NCBI RefSeq assembly: GCF_900103825.1
Contig: NZ_FNIF01000002.1
Span: 186,001 to 250,000 of the forward strand
Reading direction: 5' to 3'
DNA from: Paenibacillus sp. yr247
GTDB taxonomy: Bacteria > Bacillota > Bacilli > Paenibacillales > NBRC-103111
Length of the DNA stretch: 64,000 nucleotides
Part shown: piece after piece, positions 39,149 to 47,385 of the stretch
How positions within the stretch are numbered: position 1 is the first letter of the stretch
How the letters are laid out: each line of letters begins with the position of its first letter
The notes under the pieces: generated by a model
Told to the model about the DNA's origin: nothing
Databases searched by the model: none
Seen by the model: the letters and a program-made list of their open reading frames with translations, nothing else
Position numbers and translations under genes: made by a program

Positions 39149-39880
39149 CTAGAGCACTTTAGACAAAAATGATTTTGTCCGCTCCTGTTCGGCATTCTCG
39201 AAAATTTGCTCCGGTTTGCCTACTTCGACAATAACGCCCTGTTCCATAAACATAACGCGGTCGCCGACTTCGCGAGCAAAGCCCATCTCATGCGTAACAA
39301 CGACCATCGTCATGCCTTCTTTGGCCAGTTGTTTCATAACAGCCAGCACTTCCCCGACCATTTCAGGATCCAGGGCCGATGTCGGCTCATCGAACAGCAT
39401 AATTTTCGGCTCCATCGCAAGTGCGCGCGCAATTGCAACACGCTGTGCCTGACCGCCTGAAAGCGAGTCTGGAAGGGCATTGGCTTTATCCGCCAAACCT
39501 ACCTTTTCTAGAAGCTCTAGCGCTTTCTTACGTGCCTTATCCTCAGTCCAATTTCTCACTTGAATCGGCGCCAACGTAATATTATCAATGACTTTCATAT
39601 GCGGGAACAAATGAAACCGTTGAAAAACCATCCCAAGCTCCATGCGAATCTCATTAATCTTATTTAAAGGATCCAGAATCGATTTACCGTCAATCAAGAT
39701 ACTGCCGCTGTCCGGCTGCTCTAACAGGTTTAGACACCGCAGAAACGTCGATTTCCCCGATCCGGAAGGCCCGATCACAACAAGAACCTCTTGATTCTGA
39801 ATATCTGCACTTATATCTCGCAGGACAACATTATCCCCGAACGATTTTTTAAGATTTCTAACTTCAATCATAGCCGTCAT
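39149..39880 (-). CDS. Polar amino acid ABC transporter ATPase (GlnQ/TcyC type)
   Basis: About 243 residues. Walker [10 protein letters not shown], signature [15 protein letters not shown], Walker [15 protein letters not shown] and [19 protein letters not shown], the last typical of the polar amino acid subfamily. ATG 39878-39880 chosen after GGAAAG; an internal ATG nine bases on is possible. The gene begins 4 bases after the permease stop region. Confidence 0.93.
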   Translation of the reverse strand: MTAMIEVRNLKKSFGDNVVLRDISADIQNQEVLVVIGPSGSGKSTFLRCLNLLEQPDSGSILIDGKSILDPLNKINEIRMELGMVFQRFHLFPHMKVIDNITLAPIQVRNWTEDKARKKALELLEKVGLADKANALPDSLSGGQAQRVAIARALAMEPKIMLFDEPTSALDPEMVGEVLAVMKQLAKEGMTMVVVTHEMGFAREVGDRVMFMEQGVIVEVGKPEQIFENAEQERTKSFLSKVL

Positions 39881-39884
39881 ATCT

Positions 39885-40532
39885 CTACACTTTCCTTTCC
39901 AGATAAGCAAGCAGCTTGCTTAGAGAGTAAGTGAGAATGAAATAAATAAGAGCTGCTGTCAAATAAGGCTCCCACACTTTAAAATATTGGCTGCGCATCG
40001 CATTAGACCAATACATCAATTCTGGAGCAGCAATGACAGCGAACAAGGACGAGTCCTTAATGAGCACAATAAACTCATTCCCAAATGGAGGTATCATACG
40101 TTTAATCGCTTGTGGCAAAATAACTGTCTTCATCGTTTGGAAATGAGTCATACCTAACGAATGAGCTGCCTCGGTTTGTCCCTTATCAATGGATTGAATA
40201 CCCGCTCTGAAAATTTCAGCCATATAGCCTGCTGAATTCAAAGATAAGGCCAAGATAGAAGCAATAATGGCGTTAGTTGTACCAATGAATAAAGGAACGA
40301 TCCCAAAGTGGACGAGTAATATTTGAACAAGCAGCGGCGTACCGCGGAAAAAGTTTACGTATATACTAGTTGGCCATCGCAGGTAGCCACGGTGTGACAT
40401 TTTGCCTAATCCAACAGCTAGCCCTAATACAGAGCCGAACAGGATGGAAAGAATAGATATGCCGATAGTCCAGAGCGTACCCTTCAGCAATAAAGGTAAA
40501 TATTCAACAATGATGTCAAAACGAAAATCCAT
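39885..40532 (-). CDS. Polar amino acid ABC transporter permease
   Basis: 215 residues with about five helices. The HisM/GlnP-type motif [19 protein letters not shown] and the EAA loop [20 protein letters not shown] are clear. It forms the membrane channel of the importer, probably as a homodimer since only one permease gene is present. Confidence 0.95.
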   Translation of the reverse strand: MDFRFDIIVEYLPLLLKGTLWTIGISILSILFGSVLGLAVGLGKMSHRGYLRWPTSIYVNFFRGTPLLVQILLVHFGIVPLFIGTTNAIIASILALSLNSAGYMAEIFRAGIQSIDKGQTEAAHSLGMTHFQTMKTVILPQAIKRMIPPFGNEFIVLIKDSSLFAVIAAPELMYWSNAMRSQYFKVWEPYLTAALIYFILTYSLSKLLAYLERKV

Positions 40533-40573
40533 TCCACACTTCCTTTCCTAACTTATTATGCTAATAACAGAAC

Positions 40574-40609
40574 AACAGCATGCGTAAGGTTGAAGTCACG
40601 CATGCTGTT
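40574..40609 (-). terminator. Intercistronic hairpin after the binding-protein gene
   Basis: Perfect 12-base stem AACAGCATGCGT / ACGCATGCTGTT with a 12-base loop, between the binding protein and permease genes. There is no strong T run, so partial termination or protection of the upstream mRNA is likely; either would give more binding protein than permease. Confidence 0.55.
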
Positions 40610-40616
40610 GACCTTA

Positions 40617-41405
40617 TTATTTTTGTTCAAGCAATTTCTTCGTATCTGGATCTTGACCAAACCATTTTTTGTATATTTTTGCGTAAGCACCGTTCTCAAT
40701 AACTTTCTTGATAGCGGGGTCTAACTTAGCTTTAAGCTCGCTGCCTTTAGGAAGCAAAATCCCGTAGTATTCGGCCTCAAAGTTTTTTGCGTCAGAAATC
40801 GTGGTGAATTTCTTGTTCGGATTATTTTTCACATATTCACGAACAATCGCAATGTCTGCGACAACTGCGTCAACACCGTTATTTTCAAGCTCCAATAGAG
40901 CAAGTGTGTTATTATCCAAACGCTTCAAGGATTTGTTCGTCTCACCCATAATTTTGCTCATGAGTGTATCCGCCGTTGTAGAAAGTTGAACTGCGACTTT
41001 CTTGTCTTTCAGGTCAGTCGCGCTTTTGATCGGGCTGCCCTCTTTAACAAGAATCATATTCGTAGATTCGAAATAAGGAATGGAGTAATCGTACGTTTGT
41101 TTACGCTCATCTGTAATCGAAACGCTGGAAATTCCAGCTTGATACTCTTTACCTTGCTTAACGCTTGTCAGCATCGTATCCCAACCTGTATTTGTTACAT
41201 CGTAGGAAAGACCTGCTTCCTTCATTACTTCAGCAAGAAAATCGATATCAAAACCGGTCATCTTGTCTTTGTCCATATATTCCATTGGCGCATAGGAAGC
41301 GTCCGTAGCAAATTTGTACTTCGTGCCACCACTTCCTTTGGATCCACAACCTGCTAATGCCACAACTAAAACTACAGCTAGTACAAAAACCGTTAATTTT
41401 TTCAA
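40617..41405 (-). CDS. Amino acid ABC transporter substrate-binding lipoprotein
   Basis: 262 residues from TTG 41403-41405 after GGGGGG. Lipobox ALAGC near residue 20. The solute-binding family 3 pattern is clear: YAPMEYMDKDKMTGFDIDFL, TGWDTMLTSVKQGKEYQAGI, SITDERKQTYDYSIPYF, and a domain hinge DAVVADIAIV. It delivers a polar amino acid (glutamine, cystine or similar) to the permease. First gene of the importer operon. Confidence 0.93.
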   Translation of the reverse strand: MKKLTVFVLAVVLVVALAGCGSKGSGGTKYKFATDASYAPMEYMDKDKMTGFDIDFLAEVMKEAGLSYDVTNTGWDTMLTSVKQGKEYQAGISSVSITDERKQTYDYSIPYFESTNMILVKEGSPIKSATDLKDKKVAVQLSTTADTLMSKIMGETNKSLKRLDNNTLALLELENNGVDAVVADIAIVREYVKNNPNKKFTTISDAKNFEAEYYGILLPKGSELKAKLDPAIKKVIENGAYAKIYKKWFGQDPDTKKLLEQK

Positions 41406-41573
41406 AATAATTCCCCCCGTGCTATGTAATGGACGAATCATATTTTAACACTTGGTTAATAAAATAACAACGCCTTCGTTTAGAATTTCGTTAGGAAATT
41501 ACAGGAAATGGATAATTCTGCACATTTTTATATTTTCGCACTAAATAAAGCGGTCCTTTTGTTCGTCATCCCT

Positions 41574-41614
41574 AAAAAAATAAAAAACGCCGAGATCCTA
41601 AGACCTCAGACGTT
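41574..41614 (-). terminator. Terminator of yunC
   Basis: Minus-strand interrupted stem (AACG/CGTT and GAGGTC/GATCTC, loop TTAG) followed by TTTTTTATTTTTTT. It lies 26 bases past the yunC stop. Confidence 0.7.
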
Positions 41615-41639
41615 CTATTTCCGAAACTAAACAACACCC

Positions 41640-41942
41640 TTACATCATTCTTAAAATGGCTTCCTTTCCCGTCATTCCAGCTACGATGCCTAAGTCTTCC
41701 GCCGTATACGTCACCGATTCAAGCGGTGCTTCCAGAAGTTCCTCAATCGTTCGAACTCCCGTTGCCCGAGCCGCCACAATATTCCTATCTTTCAAGCGCT
41801 CATTGAGCAGCGCAACATCGAGAGCGCCGCACATAATGTAACCTTTATCCGTTGTCACTACCAGCAGCGTCGTTTTGGGCAGTTTAACCTCAATAGCAAT
41901 AGCTGTATGTCCTTCAAGGAGAATGGGTTCAACGCGCATCAT
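41640..41942 (-). CDS. yunC: DUF1805 protein YunC
   Basis: 100 residues, matching B. subtilis YunC (~101). Pattern HTAIAIEVKLPKTTLLVVTT, KGYIMCGALDVALLNERL and GVRTIEELLEAPLESVT is that of the DUF1805 family. No function established. Start at ATG 41940-41942 after AGGAG; the open frame extends upstream to 42044 without a site. Confidence 0.85.
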   Translation of the reverse strand: MMRVEPILLEGHTAIAIEVKLPKTTLLVVTTDKGYIMCGALDVALLNERLKDRNIVAARATGVRTIEELLEAPLESVTYTAEDLGIVAGMTGKEAILRMM

Positions 41943-42123
41943 GCTCTGCACAGCTCCTCTTCGCAGTCTTACGGTAGTATATGCGCTCCCTGCTAGTACG
42001 GTGTGAGAAAGTATTGAAAAGATGCATGTGATTTTCCCGATCATGTGAAAAGCAAGCTATAAATGAGTATGATATCATGATATAGTTAGCATAAGAGCAA
42101 TTTCTGGGCAGCAAGGAGGCTAT

Positions 42124-42624
42124 ATGAGTCAAGGTAAAGCAAGCACAAGTCCGAATGGACATTTATTCACCGTAGAAATTCTGATTGAAGATGCCACGAA
42201 TGGCCTTGCCATGGAGAAGCTTCTTCATCTTTTGAATGTTGATACAGTCAAAGATTATCAAATCATTAAGGGAATTGGGCTTGGCAAATTAATTGAACTG
42301 AACACGAAAAAAGAGAGTGCGCCTCCGTTACATACAAGCAAAAAGGCAGTGGCTGCAGCACCGCCTTTAACTCCTCCGCCCGCGGCGAAAACCTCAGCCA
42401 ACAGTGGGGCAGCAGAACATATCATAGACCAGTTGGAGGGCTTCAAAACGAATAATACCCTGATTCGTTTGACGGTCATTAAAGGCAAAGGAATCAAGCT
42501 AAATCTCCCATGCCGGATTTTGAATTATGATAGCAGCAATCAGAATGTGACGGTGTATCATGTAGATGAGAAGAAAGTCTACTTGTTCAATTTGAACGAA
42601 ATTGACGATTACGTTGCTTTCTAA
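42124..42624 (+). CDS. Two-domain protein of unknown function with Pro/Ala linker
   Basis: 166 residues, ATG 42124 after AAGGAGG. Residues ~12-58 form an alpha/beta unit (FTVEILIEDATNGLAMEKLL); residues ~65-95 are a Pro/Ala/Lys-rich linker (TPPPAAKTSANS); residues ~100-166 form a beta-rich unit (NTLIRLTVIKGKGIKLNLP, VTVYHVDEKKVYLFNLNEID). The C-terminal pattern could be a small SH3-like or Sm-like barrel, a guess from strand spacing. No signal peptide. I do not recognise a named family. Own terminator downstream. Confidence 0.65.
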   Translation: MSQGKASTSPNGHLFTVEILIEDATNGLAMEKLLHLLNVDTVKDYQIIKGIGLGKLIELNTKKESAPPLHTSKKAVAAAPPLTPPPAAKTSANSGAAEHIIDQLEGFKTNNTLIRLTVIKGKGIKLNLPCRILNYDSSNQNVTVYHVDEKKVYLFNLNEIDDYVAF

Positions 42625-42629
42625 TAAAT

Positions 42630-42667
42630 AAGAGGTTGTCCCTGCATTAGGGGACAACCTCTTATTT
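42630..42667. terminator. Bidirectional terminator between the unknown gene and the GGDEF-EAL gene
   Basis: Perfect 13-base stem AAGAGGTTGTCCC / GGGACAACCTCTT with an 8-base loop; T-rich on the plus strand (ATTTTTATTTG). It also reaches the stop of the convergent GGDEF-EAL gene. Confidence 0.85.
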
Positions 42668-44521
42668 TTATTTGATAGACACAGCAGTTGGGACGCCCGT
42701 ACTGAGCATACTTTCTAGGTCATTCGCACATACAGGAGGACTAAACCAATAGCCCTGCACCTCATTGCAGCGGTTCTGATGCAAGAAATTCAATTGCTCT
42801 TCGGTTTCTACGCCTTCAGCAATGACTTTCAAGTTCAGATGATGGGTCATTGCTATAATCGTGGCAACGATAGCCGCGTCATTCGGATCCACCATAATAT
42901 CTCGGACAAAGGAACGGTCAATCTTTAGCTTATCAATCGGGAATTTCTTCAAATAGTATAAGGAGCTGTAGCCTGTCCCAAAATCATCAATGCTTACATG
43001 CACACCTAATTCTTTAAGCTCCAGTAATGACTGAATCGCGTGATCAACATCCATCGTCATGCTTTCAGTGATTTCCAGTTCTAAATATTGCGGATCAAGT
43101 CCTGTTTGCTCTAGCACGTGACTGATCTTGCCCTTGAGATTATGCTGGAAAAACTGCCGCATCGACAGGTTCACAGAAATCGGCATTTTCGGGTACCCTT
43201 GATTTTGCCATGCTTTATTTTGCTTGCATGCAGCTCGCAGCACCCATTCCCCAATCGGTACGATCAATCCCGATTCCTCTGCAAAAGGAATGAAATGGTT
43301 TGGCGAAATGATACCCTTCTCCGGATGATCCCACCGAATTAAGGCCTCTACTCCGACAATGCGGCCCGTTTCAATATCTACTTGAGGTTGGTAGTACAAG
43401 ATGAACTCATCCCCTACAATAGCCCTACGAAGTTCATTCTCCAGCTTGAGTCGATTTATTGAAACGGATTTCATATCTGTATTGAAGATTTGAAAGTCGT
43501 TTCGTCCTTTTTCTTTGGCTCTGGCTAATGCAATATCCGCATATTTCATCAGCATATCCGCATCTTCTATATCATCCGAGGATATCGCAATGCCGATACT
43601 TGCTGTGATATGCAGTTCATATTGCTCCAGAAGAAACGGCTTTTCGAGGACACGATTAATCTCTGCAATAACGGCAATTGCGTCATTAGAATCAGCAACA
43701 TTCGTATAGAAAAAGGCAAATTCATCGCCTTCTGTACGAGCCAGATAATCATTGACCGTCACGCACCTTGTGAATCGTTCTGCTAGTTGCAGGAGCAGCA
43801 TGTTTCCGTAGTCATGGCCGAAACTATCGTTGACGAGCTTGAAGCGATCGATATCCAAATAAAAGACCGCTACCCTTTGTCCTATCGATCTCGAAAGACT
43901 TAATCGTTCATTCAAATTATCTCTAAACATGCGCCTGTTCGGCAGACCCGTCATATCATCGTAATAAGCCATATACCTTACTTGCTCATCACCGCGCTTA
44001 CGCTCTGTTATGTCCTGGCAAATGAGGATATGGCCTTTGGAATTAGGCTGTAAGTCAACAGGAACAGCAGTTACGTGCAAATCTACTCGGTAGCCGCTTT
44101 TATGTAGTACAGCGGTTTCAAAGGTAATAGGTGTCCCGCCCTTCACTTGTTCAAGCTGACTTCTCGTCGACTCAAACTGCTCTTGTGTAACAAAGCCGAT
44201 AAATGGTTGACTGAGCAGTTCCGAACTCGAGTACCCGAGAATCGTTTCCCCAGCTAAGTTAATCCGGATAAATTTCCCATTTTTATCAAAAATCCCAATA
44301 GCATTCGGATTGTGCTCGAATAAGGAATCAAGCACATTTAGATAAGCATGATCCTGCGAAATATCTTTTATGGATGTTTGCGTACTTCCACTCTTTCTAA
44401 GCAGCAAAATAAGCAGCATTAGTGAGGCAAGTAAACAAATCCACGCAGCATACGGCTTTACGTAAAGGCTTACGAATATGGCGATTAACATATATCCGCC
44501 AATATATAGCCGGTTTTTCAC
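42668..44521 (-). CDS. Membrane PAS-GGDEF-EAL protein (c-di-GMP turnover)
   Basis: 617 residues. Two N-terminal helices (~3-45), a PAS domain (~60-175: NAIGIFDKNGKFIRINLAGE), a GGDEF domain (~185-345) and an EAL domain (~360-610). The GGDEF signature reads TEGDEF, with Glu for the first Gly, so cyclase activity is doubtful. The EAL domain looks complete: GVEALIRW, NLSMRQF, LELEITES, SIDDFGTGYSS, KIDRSFVRDI and VIAEGVETEEQ. Most likely a c-di-GMP phosphodiesterase with a regulatory GGDEF. Confidence 0.92.
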   Translation of the reverse strand: MKNRLYIGGYMLIAIFVSLYVKPYAAWICLLASLMLLILLLRKSGSTQTSIKDISQDHAYLNVLDSLFEHNPNAIGIFDKNGKFIRINLAGETILGYSSSELLSQPFIGFVTQEQFESTRSQLEQVKGGTPITFETAVLHKSGYRVDLHVTAVPVDLQPNSKGHILICQDITERKRGDEQVRYMAYYDDMTGLPNRRMFRDNLNERLSLSRSIGQRVAVFYLDIDRFKLVNDSFGHDYGNMLLLQLAERFTRCVTVNDYLARTEGDEFAFFYTNVADSNDAIAVIAEINRVLEKPFLLEQYELHITASIGIAISSDDIEDADMLMKYADIALARAKEKGRNDFQIFNTDMKSVSINRLKLENELRRAIVGDEFILYYQPQVDIETGRIVGVEALIRWDHPEKGIISPNHFIPFAEESGLIVPIGEWVLRAACKQNKAWQNQGYPKMPISVNLSMRQFFQHNLKGKISHVLEQTGLDPQYLELEITESMTMDVDHAIQSLLELKELGVHVSIDDFGTGYSSLYYLKKFPIDKLKIDRSFVRDIMVDPNDAAIVATIIAMTHHLNLKVIAEGVETEEQLNFLHQNRCNEVQGYWFSPPVCANDLESMLSTGVPTAVSIK

Positions 44522-44547
44522 AAATAAGCCTCCTCTTACTGCTCTAT

Positions 44548-44700
44548 CTAGGTAATAGGAAGCGTCACACTGACAACCGTTCCTTCTCCCACTTTTCTCT
44601 CAACCACTAGGCACCGCTTATTCTTCAGCCAAAAACAGATGAATTCAATCTGTCTGCCATCTGGCATCGCTTCATTGCATCTTTGATCAAAAGACAGATT
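44548..44700 (-). pseudogene. Possible remnant of a histidine-kinase-type ATPase C-terminus
   Basis: A 50-codon open stretch without a start or ribosome binding site. Its end, VVERKVGEGTVVSVTLPIT then stop, resembles the last strand of HATPase_c domains (G-x-GT-x-x-x-V-x-LP). Nothing upstream on the minus strand continues it. It lies in the ~300-base gap upstream of the GGDEF-EAL gene. Low certainty: it may be chance. Confidence 0.3.
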
Positions 44701-44782
44701 TTAAGGAAGAATGATCGAATCTGTCGTTGACTACTTTCTACATGAGACGTGCTATTTCCTGCTAATAAGGCGCAAAATAAAG

Positions 44783-44811
44783 AAAAAAGAGTCGGATTCC
44801 CCCGACTCTTC
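44783..44811 (-). terminator. Terminator of the DUF423 gene
   Basis: Minus-strand stem AAGAGTCGG / CCGACTCTT with loop GGGAAT, followed by TTTTCTTTATTTT. Confidence 0.8.
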
Positions 44812-44819
44812 CAGTAAAC

Positions 44820-45188
44820 TTATTTTAAAGCGGCAATGGCCAGAAGTATCCATCCAATCAAAAAGCTCAATCCGCCCAGCGGTGTTATCGGTCCAAAAAC
44901 TTTGAGTCCTGTCAAGCTCAGGGCATATAAACTACCCGAGAACAGGATAATACCGATGAAAATGGCCCATCCAGAAGCGTTCACCATAGAGCTATTCGCC
45001 AGCTTTTCCGACAAAAGAGCAATAAGGATGAGTGCAATCGCATGAATCATGTGATAGTGTACGCCCGTTTGAAACACATCCAGTTTGTCAGGAGTCAGCT
45101 TTTGTTTCAAGTAATGCGCCCCAAATGCGCCTAAAGCAACAGAAAGAAACGCATTCACGCTGCCGAGCAGCAAGAAAAGTTTGATCAT
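44820..45188 (-). CDS. DUF423 family small membrane protein
   Basis: 122 residues, four helices. The conserved motif SVALGAFGAHYLKQKLTPDK followed by FQTGVHYHMIHAIALI and GWIFIG-like FSGSLYALSLTG is diagnostic of DUF423 (B. subtilis YwdK). No function assigned. Confidence 0.88.
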   Translation of the reverse strand: MIKLFLLLGSVNAFLSVALGAFGAHYLKQKLTPDKLDVFQTGVHYHMIHAIALILIALLSEKLANSSMVNASGWAIFIGIILFSGSLYALSLTGLKVFGPITPLGGLSFLIGWILLAIAALK

Positions 45189-45222
45189 TTTTGTCTTCTT
45201 TCCCTTCCGTTATGGTTTCGAT

Positions 45223-45525
45223 TTATTCCACTTCGCCAATATCATGCTGTCCGACGATTAATCGAACGGGTTCCATAAAGACGCGAGTAATTGTTGGCTG
45301 CTTGATAAGATCAATCTCAATATCTACAACCTTATTGCGAACGGTTTTGCCTTCTCTTTTGTCGTAAACAACCTCGAATTGTTTAAGACCAAGCTGATAA
45401 ATCACAACAGATGAACCAATTGATAACGAATTTGATTCGAATTCTCCATGCTCAAATAATACCTCTGACAATATCTCTTCATTCATGTCGACAATCGTAA
45501 CGTATTGACAAAATTGGTAGCGCAT
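45223..45525 (-). CDS. 100-residue soluble protein of unknown function
   Basis: 100 residues from ATG 45523-45525 after AAAGGGG; a TTG three bases upstream is an alternative. No signal peptide or helix; predicted mainly beta (VVIYQLGLKQFEVVYDKREG, KQPTITRVFMEPVRLIVGQ). Acidic end DIGEVE. No family recognised. It is 35 bases upstream of the DUF423 gene in the same direction and may share its transcript. Confidence 0.65.
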   Translation of the reverse strand: MRYQFCQYVTIVDMNEEILSEVLFEHGEFESNSLSIGSSVVIYQLGLKQFEVVYDKREGKTVRNKVVDIEIDLIKQPTITRVFMEPVRLIVGQHDIGEVE

Positions 45526-45616
45526 CAAAAAATGCCCCTTTCATTAAGTAAAGTATCGTTACCAATTCGCTGAAAAATGTCGAAATTCCTGCTAATTTCA
45601 TGATTCCCCTCAAAGT

Positions 45617-46537
45617 TCACATAAATCCCAAAAAATAAATGACAACAGGGATTGTAAACATGCTAAATAACGTGGAGGTAAAGACAGTCTGAGATGAAAA
45701 CTCCGGCTCATTCTCATACTCGATGGCAAGAAGCACGCTGCTAAGGGATGTGGGCACAGCACACGAGAGAATCAACGCCTTGGCTGTCAGTCCTTCAATC
45801 CCAAGAAGCCAGACAACGAAAAATCCGAGAAGTGGTCCTGCAGCCAATCTTAAAATATTCGATACAAGCACATTGGAAAAGTGAAACTCCCACTTCATAC
45901 TGCCTAGCTGTACACCTAGCGTCAGCAATGCTGTCGCCATAAAGGCATTTGAGATATACTGAAGCGGCAAATGAATCGATTGGGGAACTGGCAGATGGAA
46001 ATAACGCAGCACCAATGCAACTGGAATGGCGTAAATGACCGGCAAGGATAGGATCGTTTTCATCGTTGCTTTCCAGGTTGATTTATGCGAATTTAACGTG
46101 TAAATACCGTATGTGTTGGGTAACAGCGTCTGCATAATCATGATCACGATTTGGATCGATAAGGTGTAAGCATTCCCACCAAATACGGTCTGATTAAGCG
46201 GCAATGCGTAATTAGCACTATTGTAGAAAATAACACTGTTGCGCATCGCGATACGCACACCACGCTGCATTTTTTTCACCCGAATAATAGCTTCAATAAT
46301 GGCAAAGAGAAGACTAAAGAAAAGAACAAAAAATAAGAGAACCTGTAACAAAATATGCAAGTTCATTTCGGATTCATAAAGCTTTACAAAAACAAGAGCA
46401 GGTGAAAACACATAGAAATTGAGTTTCGATAAAGTCTTAATATCAAGGTGAAAAGCACGATACATGACCACGCCGATTGCAATCATAATACTAATAGGTA
46501 CAATATTATTCACTAGAATATATACGAAATAGCTCAT
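45617..46537 (-). CDS. AEC (auxin efflux carrier)-type transporter
   Basis: 306 residues with about ten helices in two halves. Motifs NNIVPISIMIAIGVVMYRA, SANYALPLNQTVFGGNA and CAVPTSLSSVLLAIEYENEP fit the AEC/MdcF family, which exports or imports organic acids such as malate or malonate. Substrate unknown. It follows ohrR on the same strand after a hairpin. Confidence 0.9.
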   Translation of the reverse strand: MSYFVYILVNNIVPISIMIAIGVVMYRAFHLDIKTLSKLNFYVFSPALVFVKLYESEMNLHILLQVLLFFVLFFSLLFAIIEAIIRVKKMQRGVRIAMRNSVIFYNSANYALPLNQTVFGGNAYTLSIQIVIMIMQTLLPNTYGIYTLNSHKSTWKATMKTILSLPVIYAIPVALVLRYFHLPVPQSIHLPLQYISNAFMATALLTLGVQLGSMKWEFHFSNVLVSNILRLAAGPLLGFFVVWLLGIEGLTAKALILSCAVPTSLSSVLLAIEYENEPEFSSQTVFTSTLFSMFTIPVVIYFLGFM

Positions 46538-46572
46538 TTCTGATCCTCGCTTAAATGAATTTCCAATACCTC

Positions 46573-46597
46573 AAAAGAGGGGTACGCTTGTACCCCT
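46573..46597 (-). terminator. Hairpin at the end of ohrR
   Basis: Minus-strand stem AGGGGTAC / GTACCCCT with loop AAGC starting at the ohrR stop, followed by CTTTTGAGG. Probably a weak terminator. Confidence 0.5.
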
Positions 46598-47037
46598 TAA
46601 TTGAATTTATTTACGCTGCTTATTATTTGTTTCAGCTGTTCATTGAAATTGTAAATTTCTTCAAGAGATAATCCGCTTGATTCAAGCAGCGACTGTGGAA
46701 TGCATAACGCTTTCTCGTAAAGTGCAAGGCCAGCTTCAGTAATTTGAATGTTAACGACACGCTCGTCTTCTACAGACCGTTTCCTTTGAACCAAATTCTG
46801 ACCTTCCATCCGTTTAAGCATGGGTGTCAAAGTACCCGAATCCAGGTCGAGCTTCTCGCTAAGTTCTTTCACTGTACTTTCCTTTTGATCCCAGAGAACC
46901 AACAACACCAAATATTGTGGATAAGTAATCCCTAAATCTTCAAGAAACGGGCGGTACATCCGTGTAATGGCTCTCGAACTAGCATATAAACTAAAGCATA
47001 GCTGATTTTCAAGTTTTAAAAATTCACTGCTGCTCAT
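46597..47037 (-). CDS. ohrR: OhrR-like MarR-family peroxide-responsive regulator
   Basis: 146 residues. The N-terminal LENQLCFSLYASSRAITRMY contains the reactive Cys (residue 14) at the position used by OhrR to sense organic hydroperoxides, and the winged helix STVKELSEKLDLDSGTLTPM, MEGQNLVQRKRSVEDERVV is typical. Single-Cys type. No ohrA gene is next to it, so the targets may lie elsewhere or include the AEC gene. A good promoter is visible upstream. Confidence 0.85.
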   Translation of the reverse strand: MSSSEFLKLENQLCFSLYASSRAITRMYRPFLEDLGITYPQYLVLLVLWDQKESTVKELSEKLDLDSGTLTPMLKRMEGQNLVQRKRSVEDERVVNIQITEAGLALYEKALCIPQSLLESSGLSLEEIYNFNEQLKQIISSVNKFN

Positions 47038-47089
47038 AGGGCTGTCTTCCTTTCCGTTCAGTCATATTGTGAACAATCGATTTGCTTCA

Positions 47090-47118
47090 AATGTATATAA
47101 AAATATCCCCTCTGTCAA
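47090..47118 (-). promoter_or_regulatory. Sigma-A promoter of ohrR with inverted repeat
   Basis: TTGACA (47113-47118) and TACATT (47090-47095) are 17 bases apart, 53 bases before the ATG. The inverted repeat ATTTG-CTT-CAAAT (47080-47092) overlaps the -10 box and could be an operator; it does not closely match the known OhrR site. Confidence 0.65.
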
Positions 47119-47123
47119 TGTAA

Positions 47124-47309
47124 TTAGTTTGATCCCGAACGAATCGTAAGATGAGCGGCGCTTTCTAGGAAGATAGAGTGAGCGTCATCCATTTCATCAC
47201 AAAAAATATGAACGAAACAGCCATACTTTTCGGCTAGGCTGAAGCAAATGTCGAGCGAGGTCAAACCTTCCTCACGCGTAGGCTCGAGATGCGGAATTGC
47301 GTTGCGGTG
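47124..47309 (-). pseudogene. Fragment of a cytosine-deaminase-like amidohydrolase
   Basis: 61 codons bounded by in-frame stops at both ends and with no start codon at the beginning. The protein reads IPHLEPTREEGLTSLDICFS, then VHIFCDEMDDAHSIFLESAA, very like the metal-site region of cytosine deaminase (IPHxExTREYGxESL and HCDExDDEQSRF). In the usual motif VHCDE the His before Cys is changed to Phe here, removing a likely metal ligand. A full enzyme has ~400 residues, so this is an orphaned piece of a decayed gene. It fills most of the ~350-base gap upstream of ohrR. Confidence 0.7.
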
Positions 47310-47332
47310 TCATAACAACGACACTTGTGGAT

Positions 47333-47367
47333 AAAAAAACTGCGCGAGCATTTGTGCTCACGCAGTT
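47333..47367 (-). terminator. Terminator of yhaM
   Basis: Minus-strand stem AACTGCGTGAGC / GCTCGCGCAGTT with one mismatch and loop ACAAAT, followed by TTTTT. Confidence 0.85.
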
Positions 47368-47385
47368 CTTGTTATTTTGATACCG

